NCBI GenBank assembly: GCA_017515285.1
Contig: JAFWGN010000009.1
Location: 1-64,000, forward strand
Length of the DNA stretch: 64,000 nucleotides
Origin: Candidatus Saccharimonadota bacterium
Lineage (GTDB): Bacteria > Patescibacteriota > Saccharimonadia > Saccharimonadales > Saccharimonadaceae
Direction: 5' to 3'
Below the pieces are notes generated by a model. The model was not told where the DNA came from. It did not search any database and saw only the letters and a program-made list of their open reading frames with translations. This document shows, one piece after another, positions 33,615 through 42,015 of the stretch. Position 1 is the stretch's first letter. Every line of letters starts with the position of its first letter. The translations under genes and the position numbers were made by a program.

Positions 33615-34597
33615 CGACGCCTCGTAAGTCATTAGCGGTTTATGATGCGGAAGAGGGGGAAGTGGTGTTTGATATCGACCAAGAGAAGGAGACGATTTGG
33701 GCCTCGATAGACGAAATTGCTAGATTGTTTGGTGTGTCGAGGCGCGGGATAGAAATTCATCTGAATAATATTTATAAAGATGGTGAGCTAGAGATGACGG
33801 CAACTGCGAAAGAAAGTTTCGCGGTTCGAGTTGAGGGAAACAGAACGGTGAGAAGGAAGGTTAGGTTTTATAATCTTGATGCGATTATTTCGGTGGGGTA
33901 TAGGGTGAATTCGAAGAAGGCGACGAGGTTTAGGGTTTGGGCGACGTCGGTTCTCAAACGGTATGTAGTGGATGGGGTGGCGGTGAACGAACGGCGATTG
34001 AAGGAGCTGCCGGAGAAGAAGTTGGTGGAGCTTGAGGGGGCGCTGTCGATGATACGGCGACTGATTGAGAAACAGGAGCTTGAGGCGGGGGAAGCGAAGG
34101 GGATTCTCGAGGTGATTTCTCGGTACGGGCGGACGGTGGAGACGATTTCCGAGTATTCCGAGGGGGAAGTGCCGATTCGATTCGTGAAGGCGGGAAAGAT
34201 GAGGAGGGGGATTTCTCTGGTTGAGGTGGAAAATCTGGCGGAAAACCTGCGCGAAAAGCTTGACGCTGGGGAGGAGTTTGGGAGTTTGAAGGAGCCGGCG
34301 GAGTTTGAGGGGTTTCTTGATACGTTGCCGTCGGACGAGACTGGGAAGAGCGTGGCAGAAAAGGCGGCGAGACTACTTTATTATATCGTGAAACGGGAGC
34401 CGTTTGTTGAGGGGAGTCGGCAGATTGGGGCGCTCGTGTTTATTTATTTTTTGACGGTGAATGACTGTCATTTATCGGACGATGGGGAGACGAAGATTTC
34501 CGACCGGGCGTTGGCGGCGTTGGTGCTTTTAATTTCCGAGAGTGAGGCGTCGGAAGAGGGGTTGATGGTGGGGCTGACGGCGAGGTTGTTGGAGTAA
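33611..34597 (+). CDS. RhuM-family protein with degenerate Fic domain
   Basis: 328 aa. Residues ~1-120 match the RhuM DNA-binding-like domain (DEIARLFGVSRRGIEIHLNNIY, YNLDAIISVGYRVNSKKATRFRVWA). Residues ~225-328 look like a Doc/Fic fold, but where Fic enzymes have HPFxxGN(K/R)R this reads EPFVEGSRQIGA, so the catalytic His is Glu and the Asn is Ser. AMPylation or phosphorylation is unlikely. RhuM-Fic proteins occur in toxin and mobile contexts. ATG overlaps the polA stop as ATGA. Confidence 0.75.
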   Translation: MTTPRKSLAVYDAEEGEVVFDIDQEKETIWASIDEIARLFGVSRRGIEIHLNNIYKDGELEMTATAKESFAVRVEGNRTVRRKVRFYNLDAIISVGYRVNSKKATRFRVWATSVLKRYVVDGVAVNERRLKELPEKKLVELEGALSMIRRLIEKQELEAGEAKGILEVISRYGRTVETISEYSEGEVPIRFVKAGKMRRGISLVEVENLAENLREKLDAGEEFGSLKEPAEFEGFLDTLPSDETGKSVAEKAARLLYYIVKREPFVEGSRQIGALVFIYFLTVNDCHLSDDGETKISDRALAALVLLISESEASEEGLMVGLTARLLE

Positions 34598-34605
34598 AAT
34601 TGGTA

Positions 34606-34635
34606 TAGACAAAGTTATTTTGGTTGTGGTATTAT
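34606..34635 (+). promoter_or_regulatory. Promoter of FISUMP leader RNA 2
   Basis: TAGACA (34606-34611), 18-bp spacer, extended -10 TGGTATTAT (34627-34635). The P1 helix of the leader starts at the expected transcript start, about 34640. Confidence 0.7.
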
Positions 34636-34639
34636 AGAA

Positions 34640-34833
34640 GTGCAACGGTTAATGATATTGTGTTGAAGTTTATTGCTTCGCCAATCGGACTTTATTGAGT
34701 AATTATTTAGTAATCATAGTGAATAATGATGGCACCATGAGGAGGCCAGTGTTCGCTCTGATTACTTTTGTGATTGGACAGTATCATTGACCGTTGCACC
34801 TCGTGGTGCCGTTTTTTGTATGGCTCTCGAGGT
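34640..34833 (+). ncRNA. Structured 5' leader RNA of FISUMP gene 2
   Basis: Predicted folds: P1, 22 bp (34640-34661 with 34778-34799); a small hairpin (34665-34668 with 34676-34679); P2 (34681-34686 with 34772-34777); P3 (34709-34716 with 34759-34766) continued by 34718-34723 with 34752-34757. The 28-nt apical loop holds ATGGCACCATGAGGAG. Its GGCACCATGAGG (34731-34742) can pair with CCTCGTGGTGCC (34799-34810), giving a pseudoknot just before TTTTTT (34812-34817). ACCTCG (34798-34803) can instead pair with CGAGGT (34828-34833). The plan is shared with 60418-60603. Likely regulatory, possibly controlling termination. Confidence 0.75.
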
Positions 34834-34853
34834 TTAATAACTAAAGGAGGCTT

Positions 34854-36785
34854 ATGCAACCAATCAGAGAAATCAGCCTAATCACCCGAGCCTTGCGGGT
34901 TAGTTTCGCCATGCTCGGTTTATTTGTTCTTGCCTTCTGTTTCGTTCCAACTTTAATCAGCGAAGCCTCCGCTGCCCAAGACGTTTCTGCCGGCGTCAAC
35001 TGGTCTGCCGTCTCCTTAACTCTTGACCCTGATTATGGTAACGGAAGCGTCGGTAGTAGCGGGCATGGTGATGTTATCTTTGATGGCATCATTCCATCTC
35101 AAGCCACCGATGGTAATCTTGGTACGATGCGCGTCGTCAAGAAAACTATCGGTATAGAAACAACGGGGCGTTATTATACAGTTTACCTTTCCACGGATTC
35201 TTCTTCCAATAGTCTTGACCTTGTTGGCGACACGGCGACTTCTATTTCGCCTATTTCCGCTACATGGAACGGTACGGACGCTTCTGCTCCTAAAACCTTC
35301 AGTAACGCTGGTTGGGGCTTTGCCGTGCCGGGGAGTCCAATCGCCAACACTTTTTCTTCCGCTTCGGTTTATGCGGCATATGACGCTTTGTCTGACATCA
35401 ATATGACTTACGCAAACAACCCCACCATCTATAATACCGGCAAATGGGCGGCTGTACCCGCCCTTACTAGCCCGCAACAAATCTGGAAGGCTACCACCAC
35501 GAACGTCAATGGTTTCGGTGGCGAACATGGCGATCTAACGAACAATCACTTTGATGTTTATTATGCTACGATTGTTGACACTGACTTTGTAGCGGGCTCT
35601 TACGAGAACCAACTCGTCTATACTGCTCTTGCTAACTCCTCCGCCATCGACACGATTACGAACAACATCTCTCGCTCACTGCAATATGGCACCAGTGGCG
35701 ATACAGAAACCCTTTCTTTTGACCTTACCCAAAGTATGCCAACCATTACAAAAGACAAAGTTGAAGTCTATCTCATTCCGCATAGCGTGACGAACAGTAA
35801 CGGCTATGTCGCTACTAACCTAGATGCGTATAAAACCAGTACTTATAAATGCATTATCGGCAGTGCCGCCAATGACTTTACTATTACGAACAACAAGGCT
35901 TCGCTAAACTGTAGCATCCCAACAAACCCTGATGGTAAGACTGCTGGTGGAGCAAACATGGAAGGAGAATATGACTTCCTCGTCACCATTCCGACTTACG
36001 GCTATAACTACATTAGTAAATACCATACCACCGATTCTTCTACCGGTACCGATTCTGAAGTTGCGAGCTTCATTTATGCCGGCCTCCAGACCAAAGCCAG
36101 AAACAACACCGATTATCTTATTACTGAGATGCAGGAGATGACGGGGAGTGTCTGTAAGAATACTAACGTCTACGACTCCACCGCCTCAAACGCCACGACC
36201 TTTTCTCTCCGCGATGTCCGGGATAACATTTCTTATAATGTTAGAAAACTTGGTGAGAATTGTTGGATGGTCCAAAACCTCCGCTTCGTCGGAACGACTC
36301 TGACTCCGGAGACGAGCGATGTGGCGACGGCGACGACGATAAATTATTCCGATATTGAATCTGGGGGCGTTCTATGGGAGCGCGCCGGTGTTCATTCGGG
36401 CGTGGATGAATACGGAGACCCGACAACATGGTATGCTTACGATACTGCAACTGCGTTAACAATTTCAGGTTCGGACCTAAACGTCGAAGAAGCGTCCCAT
36501 TCTATCTGCCCTAGCGGTTGGAAATTACCGTCATACACCGAGTTCTCGACTATTGTTGAGAAGGGAGCGATGTTTAATCCTGTAATTACAGGATTTTACG
36601 AACAATTAGAAGGACAAGAGCAACTTGTAGCCCACGGTACAGGCTATTGGTGGTCTTCGACAATCCTTAGGGGAGAGTTTAGGTATGGATTGCTCTACCA
36701 AAATCCATCGCTCCGATTGGATGGACTGACATTTGGCAGCCGAAAAACCAACGCCTTTGCCGTTCGTTGTATTGCGCGCGATTAG
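34854..36785 (+). CDS. Secreted FISUMP-domain surface protein 2
   Basis: 643-aa paralogue of the proteins at 19 and 60627. The signal segment (residues ~12-40, ending SEASAA) is nearly identical to that of protein 1, also at DNA level. A long Asn/Thr/Ser-rich region follows. The FISUMP domain runs from QEMTGSVC (~residue 425) through RDNISYNVRKL, NCWMVQNL, ICPSGWKLP and WWSS to VRCIARD. AAAGGAGG is 3 nt before ATG. It follows a structured leader of ~210 nt. The sense strand is C-rich for the first three quarters, unlike its neighbours. Likely exported and exposed at the surface. Confidence 0.86.
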   Translation: MQPIREISLITRALRVSFAMLGLFVLAFCFVPTLISEASAAQDVSAGVNWSAVSLTLDPDYGNGSVGSSGHGDVIFDGIIPSQATDGNLGTMRVVKKTIGIETTGRYYTVYLSTDSSSNSLDLVGDTATSISPISATWNGTDASAPKTFSNAGWGFAVPGSPIANTFSSASVYAAYDALSDINMTYANNPTIYNTGKWAAVPALTSPQQIWKATTTNVNGFGGEHGDLTNNHFDVYYATIVDTDFVAGSYENQLVYTALANSSAIDTITNNISRSLQYGTSGDTETLSFDLTQSMPTITKDKVEVYLIPHSVTNSNGYVATNLDAYKTSTYKCIIGSAANDFTITNNKASLNCSIPTNPDGKTAGGANMEGEYDFLVTIPTYGYNYISKYHTTDSSTGTDSEVASFIYAGLQTKARNNTDYLITEMQEMTGSVCKNTNVYDSTASNATTFSLRDVRDNISYNVRKLGENCWMVQNLRFVGTTLTPETSDVATATTINYSDIESGGVLWERAGVHSGVDEYGDPTTWYAYDTATALTISGSDLNVEEASHSICPSGWKLPSYTEFSTIVEKGAMFNPVITGFYEQLEGQEQLVAHGTGYWWSSTILRGEFRYGLLYQNPSLRLDGLTFGSRKTNAFAVRCIARD

Positions 36786-36858
36786 TATTTTAACGACCCG
36801 AGTTGGGTGTCTGGAGGGGCTTGAATATAATTTTTGGAGGATTTGAAGACGGGCGGTA

Positions 36859-36887
36859 TTTACAAAAGACGAAAAGTGTGGTATAAT
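36859..36887 (+). promoter_or_regulatory. Promoter of the 60-aa gene
   Basis: TTTACA (36859-36864), 17 bp, extended -10 TGTGGTATAAT (TATAAT at 36882-36887). Confidence 0.7.
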
Positions 36888-36944
36888 AGGGGTTGATGGT
36901 AGATTTGTTGCCGTCAACATTTATTTTAGGGGGAGGACCTTTTT

Positions 36945-37127
36945 ATGTTGTTTGTTTTGTTTATTGTCGCGGTTCTGCTTGAAATCTATTTGAGTGACAG
37001 GAAGGCAGAAGACATGTCAGAGGAAGTTTTGGCAAGTTTTATGCCGGAAGAGTACCCGGGATACCGGCGGTTCTTTGAGAGCCAAGCAAAGCAGAGAGGT
37101 TTTCTTGTAGAAACGCCTCACCTATAA
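36945..37127 (+). CDS. Small membrane-anchored protein
   Basis: 60-aa protein with one N-terminal hydrophobic helix (LFVLFIVAVLLEIYL) and an acidic, aromatic tail (PEEYPGYRRFFESQ), not recognised. It is a complete unit: consensus promoter, ~50-nt leader, GGGGGAGG site 8 nt before ATG, and a terminator at 37149, so it is probably expressed. Confidence 0.6.
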   Translation: MLFVLFIVAVLLEIYLSDRKAEDMSEEVLASFMPEEYPGYRRFFESQAKQRGFLVETPHL

Positions 37128-37148
37128 TCAACAACAATATTTACTTCT

Positions 37149-37170
37149 GCCGGCTTTTAGCCGGCTTTTT
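37149..37170 (+). terminator. Intrinsic terminator
   Basis: GCCGGC / GCCGGC with a TTTTA loop and T5. Confidence 0.8.
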
Positions 37171-37203
37171 CTTTGGGGGAAAATATGATAGAATAGGATT
37201 ATT

Positions 37204-38289
37204 ATGAGTGAGGCAAAAAAGAATAAAAAAAATAAAGTAAAAATTAAAGAGGTTGAAGAAGGAAGAGAGATAAAGGAGAAGGTCGAAGAAACGAAGCTAG
37301 AGGAAAAAAAGTTAGAGTCGAAGGGGAGGAAACCCGAAAAATCCGAAAAGAAAAAGAAATCCATAATAGGGCCTTTAATCGCTCTTGGGATTTTGGTGTT
37401 TATTATTGGGGGACTTGCTACGGCGAAGATAATTTTGACGCAGACGACGGTTGCGACGGAATCGGTGGAACTATCTAGTGACGCGAGAGGGTTCTCGAAT
37501 TATTTTAAGGAATATCTTTTTGACAGAGCAAAAGCAGAGAAATTGTTTAGTTTTTCGTTTAGGAATATCTCGAATGAAGAGATTTTGACTGAGCTTGCGG
37601 AGCTTAAAGACGGGTTCTCGAGGGTTTCTCAAGGGATTGGAACTTATAAGACGGGGGATTACAAGGAGATGGCGGAAATTATGGGGGCGGACGCGACGAC
37701 ATATCTTTCCGCGATTCGGGAGCTTAGGGGCGTGATGACTGCGAGCTTTGGGGAAGAGGGGGACAGGCAGCTTGCGTTTATTCGGAAAGTTGAGGAGACG
37801 ACGAGCGGGCTTCGGAGTGCGCTATATATCGCGCCGGCGGCGTTCTCGGGGGATGTTTCTGGACTTTCCTCGAAGGGGGTGTTGATTTTTCAGGGGGATG
37901 CTTTTGCGGAAGTTGGGGGAGGAGTGATGAATATCTTTGTTGGGGACGTGACGAAAAAAGTGACGGCGGTTTCGACGGAAGATATGGGAGAGGTGATTAA
38001 GAGGATTGAGGCGAGCGGACTTTTTGGATACACGGGGACGAGGATGGTAAAAATTGGCGAGGGGCTCGAGAAGGAGCTTGAGGGGGGATGGGTAAAAAAT
38101 GTGAAGGCGGAAGTCGGGGATGAGGACGTCAAGGTTACACGAACGAGAATCAGTCTTGTCATGGAGAATCTTTGGAGCTTGGATGAAAAACTCAAGGCGC
38201 AGGGGATTAACGGGCTTGTTGAAAAGGAGAAAAAATCAACCGAGGAGAGGTTGACGGAATTTTTGAGTGGGCTGAAGGGCGGAAAATAA
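37204..38289 (+). CDS. Membrane-anchored extracytoplasmic protein, unknown
   Basis: 361 aa: a Lys/Glu-rich cytoplasmic N-terminus (~55 residues), one transmembrane helix (~57-80), then a ~280-residue outer domain that is mainly helical with some strands (VLIFQGDAFAEVGGGVMNIFVGD). Not recognised. A TAGAAT box lies 9 nt before ATG, so the leader is very short. mutM starts 3 bp after its stop and is probably co-transcribed. Confidence 0.6.
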   Translation: MSEAKKNKKNKVKIKEVEEGREIKEKVEETKLEEKKLESKGRKPEKSEKKKKSIIGPLIALGILVFIIGGLATAKIILTQTTVATESVELSSDARGFSNYFKEYLFDRAKAEKLFSFSFRNISNEEILTELAELKDGFSRVSQGIGTYKTGDYKEMAEIMGADATTYLSAIRELRGVMTASFGEEGDRQLAFIRKVEETTSGLRSALYIAPAAFSGDVSGLSSKGVLIFQGDAFAEVGGGVMNIFVGDVTKKVTAVSTEDMGEVIKRIEASGLFGYTGTRMVKIGEGLEKELEGGWVKNVKAEVGDEDVKVTRTRISLVMENLWSLDEKLKAQGINGLVEKEKKSTEERLTEFLSGLKGGK

Positions 38290-38292
38290 TTT

Positions 38293-39150
38293 ATGCCGGA
38301 GTTGCCCGAAGTCGAGACGATTCGGAGAGGACTTCTTAAGTGTATCGTTCGAGAGAAGGGCGGGAAGATTCTTGAGGTCCGAGTAGAGGAAGCGAAGAGT
38401 TTTATTGGAGAGGGGGCGGAGATTGTTGGTGCGACGGTGGTTCGATTGAGAAGGAAAGGGAAGGCGCTGATACTGGACTTCGATAATCGAAAAAGTGCGA
38501 TTATTCATTTACGGATGACGGGGCAGCTAGTGTGGGTGGGGAAGGAGCGGTTCGCGGGAGGGCACCCGAATGACAATTTTATTGCCGAGCTTCCGAACAA
38601 GCAGACACGAGTCGAGATTGTTTTCGAAAACGGGACGCTGTTTTTTAACGACCAGAGGAAGTTTGGGTTTATCAAGGTGGTGCCGACGAGTGAGGTCGAG
38701 AAAGATAGTTTTATCGCTAAACTTGCGAAGGAACCTTGGGAGATGACGGGGAAGGAATTGTTCAAAAAGTTGCAAAGGCATAAAGGCGCGCCGATTAAGA
38801 GTGTCATACTCGACCAGACGATTATTTGCGGGCTCGGGAATATTTATGCGGACGAAGCGTTGTTTTATGCGTCGATTCATCCGCGGAGGAAGGCGGGGAG
38901 CCTTTCGGCTCAAGAAACGGAAAAGTTGGTTGAGGGGGCGAGAGTGGTGATGGAGCGGAGTTTGGACGCAGGAGGGTCAACGATTCGGAATTATGTTAAG
39001 AGCGACGGGACGAAGGGAGATTATCTTGAACTTTTTGCGGAGGTGTTTAATCGGCAGGGTAAACCGTGCCGGAGGTGCGGAGAGAGAATTGAGAAAATAA
39101 AAGTTGGCGGAAGGGGGACGCATTTTTGCCCGAAATGTCAAAAAGAATGA
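38293..39150 (+). CDS. mutM: Formamidopyrimidine-DNA glycosylase
   Basis: 285-aa bifunctional glycosylase/AP lyase that removes 8-oxoguanine and formamidopyrimidines. The catalytic N-terminus PELPEVETIRRGL (Pro2), the H2TH region (ICGLGNIYADEALF) and the C-terminal zinc finger (CRRCGERI and CPKC, four Cys) are complete, with RGTHFCPKCQ at the end. Initiation depends on the preceding gene, since there is no strong ribosome-binding site. Confidence 0.97.
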   Translation: MPELPEVETIRRGLLKCIVREKGGKILEVRVEEAKSFIGEGAEIVGATVVRLRRKGKALILDFDNRKSAIIHLRMTGQLVWVGKERFAGGHPNDNFIAELPNKQTRVEIVFENGTLFFNDQRKFGFIKVVPTSEVEKDSFIAKLAKEPWEMTGKELFKKLQRHKGAPIKSVILDQTIICGLGNIYADEALFYASIHPRRKAGSLSAQETEKLVEGARVVMERSLDAGGSTIRNYVKSDGTKGDYLELFAEVFNRQGKPCRRCGERIEKIKVGGRGTHFCPKCQKE

Positions 39151-39173
39151 TACAATAAGGTAAAGGAGGAGTT

Positions 39174-39263
39174 ATGGAAGACAATAAAGAGTTAGAGATT
39201 TTAGAGAGCGAGGAAAAGGAAAATTGCGAGGGGGACCAGGAAAAGGGCGACTGTGGGGATTAG
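39174..39263 (+). CDS. 29-aa acidic peptide overlapping holA
   Basis: ATG 39174 is well placed after AAAGGAGGAGTT and opens 29 codons, over half Glu/Asp plus two Cys, ending at TAG 39261-39263, inside the first codons of holA (GTG 39253). It may be a leader peptide coupling translation to holA, or a small protein in its own right. A TACAAT box lies just upstream. Confidence 0.45.
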   Translation: MEDNKELEILESEEKENCEGDQEKGDCGD

Positions 39264-39882
39264 GATTTTTACGGGGGACGATCGCGTAAAAACGCAGGCG
39301 GAGATTTTACACGCGCTCGGGGAAGGGTATGAGGTTTTTGAGGGGGAAAACCTTTTGGTGACAGACCTTCCAAGTTTGTTTTTGGGGGAGTCGCTTTTTT
39401 CTAGCGGCGGGCGAAAAATACTTGTCAAGGACCTTTCGGAAAATAAGGAAGTGTTTTTCGATTTTGCCGAGAAAATTGAGCAATATTTGAAAACGGATTC
39501 GGAGATTATTCTTTGGGAAACGAAAATTGATAAGCGGCTTTCGGCGACGAAAAATTTGGTGAAGGCGGGGGTGGAGATTCGCGAATTTGCGGCGCCGGTT
39601 AAAATTGACACGAGGGCGGTGTTTAATATCTATGACATCGCGCTTCGCGACGGGAAACGAGCAGTGTCGGAGCTTTCTAAAATTGAGAGGGAACAGGACC
39701 CGTATATGTTTTTTGGACTTTTGGTTTCTCAAGCCTTGAAAAAGTTGGAGTGGCGACCGAACGGCGTGCGCGAAAAGAAGATTTTGAAGGAATTGTCTAA
39801 AGTTGATATGCAAATGAAATCCACGGGGATTGAACCGTGGATTTTGATAAAAAGCTTTCTTTTGAAAGCGGCGACTATTTAG
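39253..39882 (+). CDS. holA: DNA polymerase III delta subunit (short)
   Basis: 209 aa, shorter than usual (~340), resembling the C-terminal two domains of HolA: FFDFAEKIEQYLKTDSEIILWE, KIDKRLSATKNLVKAG, FFGLLVSQALKKLEW. It would open the sliding clamp during loading. The start is GTG 39253 within the upstream acidic ORF, so translation is probably coupled. It converges with rpsT and overlaps its end by 8 bp. The call rests on pattern; a diverged member is possible. Confidence 0.72.
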   Translation: MGIRIFTGDDRVKTQAEILHALGEGYEVFEGENLLVTDLPSLFLGESLFSSGGRKILVKDLSENKEVFFDFAEKIEQYLKTDSEIILWETKIDKRLSATKNLVKAGVEIREFAAPVKIDTRAVFNIYDIALRDGKRAVSELSKIEREQDPYMFFGLLVSQALKKLEWRPNGVREKKILKELSKVDMQMKSTGIEPWILIKSFLLKAATI

Positions 39883-40183
39883 CGGCCTTGGCGACCTTCT
39901 TGGCGGTCTTTTTAACGACTTTTTTAACCTTCTTTTCGCCGGCTTGGAGCTCTTTCGCGATTTTAGTGAGGCGAGACTTGCGGCGAGAAGCGGTGTTTTT
40001 CTTTAAGAGACCCTTTTTGACGGCTTTGTCGTATTCGCTTTGGATTTTTTTCATGTTTTCGGCGGTCGGGTCGGCCTTGAAGGTTTTAAGGGCGGCCTTG
40101 ATTGCCTTTTTGATTTCTTGGTTTTTGGCGGTGCGCTTCGTGGTCTGGCGAGCGGCTTTTTTCGCGGATTTGATAATCGGCAT
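39875..40183 (-). CDS. rpsT: Ribosomal protein S20
   Basis: 102-aa helical, Lys/Ala-rich 16S rRNA-binding protein: MPIIKSAKKAARQ start, KKGLLKKNTASRRKSRL. The C-terminus has an extra KKVVKKTAKKVAKAA-type basic tail. ATG follows AGGAAA, and a TATAAT near 40223 gives a ~40-nt leader. Confidence 0.95.
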   Translation of the reverse strand: MPIIKSAKKAARQTTKRTAKNQEIKKAIKAALKTFKADPTAENMKKIQSEYDKAVKKGLLKKNTASRRKSRLTKIAKELQAGEKKVKKVVKKTAKKVAKAAK

Positions 40184-40334
40184 GTAAAATGATTTTCCTG
40201 TTATTAAATGGTTGAATGATATTATATCTTATTTCCCTAGAAATATCAAGTTATTTTTAGATGGCGGATAGAATTAAAAAAATGTGCGAAAGCACGAGTT
40301 TTATGTTATACTAGAGTTGGAAGAATTTATTTTT

Positions 40335-42011
40335 ATGAATAACGAAGAGCCGAAACCAAATATCAAAATGGATAGAAAAACTAGCGACGGGGGAAAGGTG
40401 ACAAAGCCGAACTCTAATTCCAATTCGATGCTTTCGCAAGTGGTTGCGAAGGTGAATGAGGCGGAGAGCGTACTGGTTGCGCTTTCTAACGACCCGAGCG
40501 TGGACGAGATTGCGGCGGCGCTTGGGCTTTCTATGGCGCTCGACTCGTCGGGGAAGCGCGTCACGGCGATTTATTCGGGGAAGACGCCGAACGTTTTGGA
40601 GTTTTTGAAGCCGAGTGAGAGATTCGAAACCAACACGGATAGTTTGCAAGATTTTATTATTGCGCTAGATAAAGACAAAGCGGACCACCTTCGGTATAAG
40701 ATTGACGGAGACTTTGTTAAAGTTTATGTTACGCCGTATAAAACGACGATTTCTGGGGATGATCTTGAATTTTCCAGGGGAGATTTTAATGTTGACCTCG
40801 TTATTTCTTTGAATGTGCCGGCGGTGACAGAATTGGACGCGGCGCTAAAGGAATACGGGCGAATTATGCACGATGCGACGTCAATTAACATTACGAACGG
40901 GGTGGCGGGGAAGTTTGGTGATGTTGAGTGGGTGGAGCCTAGTGCGAGTTCGATTTCTGAGATGGTCGCGGGGCTTGCGTTTGAGATTAATGAGAAGATG
41001 GACCCGGCGACGGCGACGGCGCTGTTGACTGGGCTTGTGGCGGCGACGGACAGGTTTTCTAATCCGGCGACGACGCCGGACGCGATGGTGCTCGCGGCGA
41101 AGTTGATGGGAGCGGGGGCGAACCAACAACTTGTAGTGCAAAATATGCGCGGGGAAGTGTTGGTTGATGGGGGCGGTTCGGCTCCGTCGGCCTCCGCTTC
41201 GGCTCCGTCGGCTTCCGCTTCGGTTTCGGCTGCGCCCGCGCCCGCGGAAGATGCTTCAAAATTAGAAATAAGCCATGAAGAGGAGAGTGTGGTTCCTGCT
41301 CCTGCTCCTGCTCCTGCGCCGATGAACTCGGTGGTAGCGGGGGTGGATGTTGCGACGACGGTACCAAACGGGGATGGCTATGCAGGGGAGATGGTCGCAA
41401 ATCGGATTTTAGACAGTATCGAGAAAGAAGAATCAAAAATCGGGGCGGCGGATTATGGAAAAATGATTGATGAGGCCTTGAATGAACCGGTACCGGGGGA
41501 GGGCGGGATTCAAGTCGGGACGCAGGGGGCGGAAGGACCGCAAGTCGATACGCAAAACGTGGAAGATGTTGGCGGTTCGATTGGGACGCCGATGAATCCG
41601 GCGAGCGAGCAGGCTCCAGTGATGGGGGCGATGGACGCGGCGGGGGTTCCGGAAATGAACTTTCAGATGGGGAATATGATGACAGGGCCGAGCCCGGTGC
41701 TTGGTCCGAGTCCGATGCTGAATCCGATGCCGAGCCAAAGTCCGAGTCCGGTTTTGAGTCCGAACCCGATGCCGATGCCAGAGCAAGAAATGACACCACC
41801 GCCGGTTTTGCCGCAACCGGATTTTGGGGCGATGCCACCGGTGACGCCAGAAGTGAGTGTGGCCCCGGCGGCTCCTGAGGCGAACGTAACTCCCGTAGTC
41901 CCGGTGACTCCGGTAGTTCAAGCGGCACCGGATGCGAATGTAGCGCCGACGCCGGTTGTCGAGAAACCGATGGACCCGTCAGCGTTTATAATACCTGGTA
42001 TTCATTCGTGA
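40335..42011 (+). CDS. DHH-like protein with Pro/Ala-rich tail
   Basis: 558 aa from the ATG at 40335. Residues ~25-280 resemble a DHH/nanoRNase fold (SNDPSVDEIAAALGLSMAL, TAIYSGKTPNVLEFL, ALLTGLVAATDRFSN), but the acidic metal motif is degraded, so it may lack phosphoesterase activity. The last ~260 residues are low-complexity Pro, Ala, Met and Val repeats (PAPAPAPAP, PSPVLSPNPMP) and probably disordered. TATACT (40307-40312) with an extended TG lies ~20 nt upstream. A structural or scaffold role is inference. Confidence 0.6.
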   Translation: MNNEEPKPNIKMDRKTSDGGKVTKPNSNSNSMLSQVVAKVNEAESVLVALSNDPSVDEIAAALGLSMALDSSGKRVTAIYSGKTPNVLEFLKPSERFETNTDSLQDFIIALDKDKADHLRYKIDGDFVKVYVTPYKTTISGDDLEFSRGDFNVDLVISLNVPAVTELDAALKEYGRIMHDATSINITNGVAGKFGDVEWVEPSASSISEMVAGLAFEINEKMDPATATALLTGLVAATDRFSNPATTPDAMVLAAKLMGAGANQQLVVQNMRGEVLVDGGGSAPSASASAPSASASVSAAPAPAEDASKLEISHEEESVVPAPAPAPAPMNSVVAGVDVATTVPNGDGYAGEMVANRILDSIEKEESKIGAADYGKMIDEALNEPVPGEGGIQVGTQGAEGPQVDTQNVEDVGGSIGTPMNPASEQAPVMGAMDAAGVPEMNFQMGNMMTGPSPVLGPSPMLNPMPSQSPSPVLSPNPMPMPEQEMTPPPVLPQPDFGAMPPVTPEVSVAPAAPEANVTPVVPVTPVVQAAPDANVAPTPVVEKPMDPSAFIIPGIHS

Positions 42012-42015
42012 GTTG

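Noticed and set aside
34640-34833. T-box riboswitch (GTGGTGCCG resembles the T-box core)
   Set aside because: No Stem I with specifier and AG bulge, the motif lies on the 3' side before the T run, and the gene is not related to amino acids or aminoacylation.
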